Below are positions 62,501-64,000 of a stretch of 64,000 nucleotides of DNA, one piece after another (position 1 is the stretch's first letter; each line of letters opens with the position of its first letter). The stretch spans positions 9,665,501 to 9,729,500 of the forward strand of contig CM072861.1 of the NCBI GenBank assembly GCA_036937835.1, read 5' to 3'. Both the position numbers and the translations under genes were made by a program. The notes under the pieces are model-generated. The model was not told the DNA's origin, did no database searches, and worked only from the letters and a program-made list of their open reading frames with translations. The DNA is from Pampus argenteus (lineage: Eukaryota > Chordata > Actinopteri > Scombriformes > Stromateidae).

Positions 62501-62821
62501 CTGTATATATGCGGTCCTATAATGTAGTACCAAACTTCTACCAAGGAGAGCAATAAAATGATGCAGTCACTTTACAAACATGTTCTTAGTTTCACTAGTT
62601 AAGGCCAGAGAAAAGTCAACTCCAAGGCAATTTTGTTTTGCTAAAATAAAAAATAAAAAACATTAACTTTGCTCACATTTAGTAAGATTACATCATCTTT
62701 CTATGGCACATTAGCACACTTTAGCTACTTGAGATAAGCTTGCCTACAATTGCATTGTATACCAGCAGCTGGTTAGCATAGCCTAGCATTAAATACTATA
62801 AACAAAGTCTCTCTTTGTTAA
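56501..62821. other. Upstream region without a supported gene
   Basis: No coding exon was recognised on either strand, including any exon of the long RAPGEF2 N-terminus. Simple repeats include (AC)13 at 58243-58268 and (AAT)n at about 61205-61223. If the long isoform exists in this species, this stretch would be intronic to it. Confidence 0.5.
58243..58268 (+). repeat. (AC)13 microsatellite
   Basis: An uninterrupted AC tract. Confidence 0.95.
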
Positions 62822-63021
62822 GGTGAACTTTAGAGATGCTGGTGGGTGGATTTTGTTACACTTGGACCAAGCAAAGCTAGCGGTTTCCCCTAACCGGCTG
62901 GTGGCTCTAGGTTCATATTAAACTGTCTAATATGAGAGTGGTAACAATCCTCTCATCTAATGCTTGGAAAGATAATGAAAATACACATTTCCCAGAAAAT
63001 GTGAAACAATTCCTCTTTAAA
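62822..63021 (+). repeat. Second dispersed fish repeat family
   Basis: Ordered blocks are TTTAGAGATGCTGGTGGGTG, GATTTTGTTACACTTGGACC, TAACCGGCTGGTGGCT, TGAGAGTGGTAACAATCCTC, TCATCTAA, CATTTCCCAGAAAATGTGAA and ATTCCTCTTTAA. I recognise this series from memory as a common fish interspersed repeat. An inverted fragment of the other part lies at 17394-17490. It is non-coding. Confidence 0.6.
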
Positions 63022-63127
63022 AAATGTCAGTCGGAAAAAAAAAAGATCAGTCAATAGATGAGTGAGCAATGTCATTGTCAAGGACTATTCAGGCAGTACA
63101 CTTGATTGCTGATGGACATGCTGCTGT

Positions 63128-63196
63128 TATGGGGATTAAACCTGTGACCTTCTGATTACAGGGCAGCCTCACTAACCACCAGGCCACCCGGGTGGA
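63128..63196 (-). mobile_element. tRNA-derived SINE head, candidate
   Basis: On the minus strand, GGTGGTTAGTGAGGC resembles an RNA polymerase III A box. About 30 bp later, GGTTTAATCC resembles a B box with one base missing, preceded by AGGTCACA. It is likely a degenerate tRNA-like head of a SINE. No intact tRNA fold was found, so it is not a tRNA gene. Confidence 0.45.
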
Positions 63197-63560
63197 GTAA
63201 AGAGTAAAAGGAGTATTGATTGTCTGCCTCATGCTGCTTGTATAATTACAGAACAGCTGTTTGGGCATTTGGATGTCCTACTGGCCACTGAGTAAACCCG
63301 GAGGAGGAGGATTACTCATCTGCTTAGAGTGTTTGTTGTATCTGGAGGTGAGGAGGCATGCAGGAGGAAAGAACAATGAGTAAAGGAGATAGTGGAAATT
63401 CTAATTTGTTATTGATAAAATCAGGTGTTTAGCATTCAGCAAACATGTGGCCTTGACGGCACATCAACATTTCATTGCAAAATGATTGACAGACAGAATC
63501 TGCACAAAGACCTTAAGTGAGTGGCTGAGTGAGAGATCAGAGAGGAAATCTGTGCTTGTG

Positions 63561-63563
<3 letters not shown>

Positions 63564-63588
<25 letters not shown>
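63564..63588 (+). repeat. (GT)12 microsatellite
   Basis: An uninterrupted GT tract between the two tRNA-like fragments. Confidence 0.95.
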
Positions 63589-63594
<6 letters not shown>

Positions 63595-63713
63595 TGTGAC
63601 ATTTATATTTTAGGTATTAAGCTAGCACTCTTGTGAGTAACTTACAATGACTGAGCATGTGTGTTTTTACAGGGACGAAAGCGGAACACAGCTGTTCACA
63701 GACACTCTGCCAA

Positions 63714-63780
63714 CTGCAGGGATCTAACCTGTGACCTTGCCGTTACAGTACAGGCTCGTTAATTGAGGGACACTCTGCTA
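63714..63780 (-). mobile_element. Second degenerate tRNA-like fragment
   Basis: The block GGGATCTAACCTGTGACCTT shares CTAACCTGTGACCTT-like sequence with the fragment at 63128-63196, in the same orientation and about 585 bp away. The A-box half is eroded. Confidence 0.35.
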
Positions 63781-64000
63781 TTGGCAAAGCATTACCTATT
63801 TCTGGATAATGATTTAATACAGCACTGACTGGCATCGGTATGGCACATCTTACCAGAAATAGAGCTTAGACACGAAGTGAAGAGTTGACAATAAAAATAA
63901 TCCAATCTAATATTATTACAGCCAACCAATTAAAGTTGAATGATAGAAAGTAACAAAGTACATTTAATCTACTACTCAACATAAGTATAATTTTGAGGTA

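Noticed and set aside
56000..64000. Exons of the long RAPGEF2 N-terminus
   Set aside because: I looked on the minus strand for the motifs of the mammalian upstream module and its junction to LPADF and found none.

Overview
The window reads as one stretch of a bony-fish nuclear genome, probably a spiny-rayed (percomorph) fish. It is AT-rich, with introns bounded by GT-AG sites, many CA/GT microsatellites and several dispersed repeats that I recognise from memory as typical of percomorph genomes. I see no bacterial, viral or organellar gene.

The only gene I can support is rapgef2 (PDZ-GEF1), a guanine-nucleotide exchange factor for the small GTPase Rap. It lies on the minus strand from the ATG at 55005 to the stop codon at 27327. 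Twenty-four coding exons join without a frame break into 4,404 nt, or 1,467 residues plus stop. Every junction was checked by eye for GT/AG and phase. The protein order is a short N-terminus, an acidic stretch, a degenerate cyclic-nucleotide-binding domain, RasGEF-N, PDZ, Ras-association, the catalytic RasGEF (CDC25) domain, a long serine-rich tail with two PPxY motifs, and a C-terminal VSAV PDZ ligand. Exon 1 is the short-isoform first exon. Exons for the longer N-terminus known in mammals are not visible, so that promoter would lie beyond 64000 or be absent. An unlisted 15-nt in-frame microexon candidate sits in intron 12.

Layout: 1-24.3 kb is gene-free downstream sequence with relic repeats. 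These include a Penelope-type hammerhead-ribozyme motif (about 1.45 kb), a compound GATG/GATA array (19.05-19.51 kb), a 325-bp solo LTR (20.95-21.28 kb) and a strictly 26-bp array of inverted CCAAT boxes (22.06-22.29 kb). The likely 3'UTR is 24.3-27.3 kb. Coding exons and introns occupy 27.3-55.0 kb. A CpG- and G-rich promoter region with RFX-like motifs follows at about 55.0-56.5 kb, and upstream repeat-bearing sequence runs to 64 kb.

I found no new multi-gene system. The least ordinary items are the hammerhead relic, the 26-bp CCAAT array, the microexon, and amino-acid changes at normally fixed positions of the PDZ and RasGEF domains.
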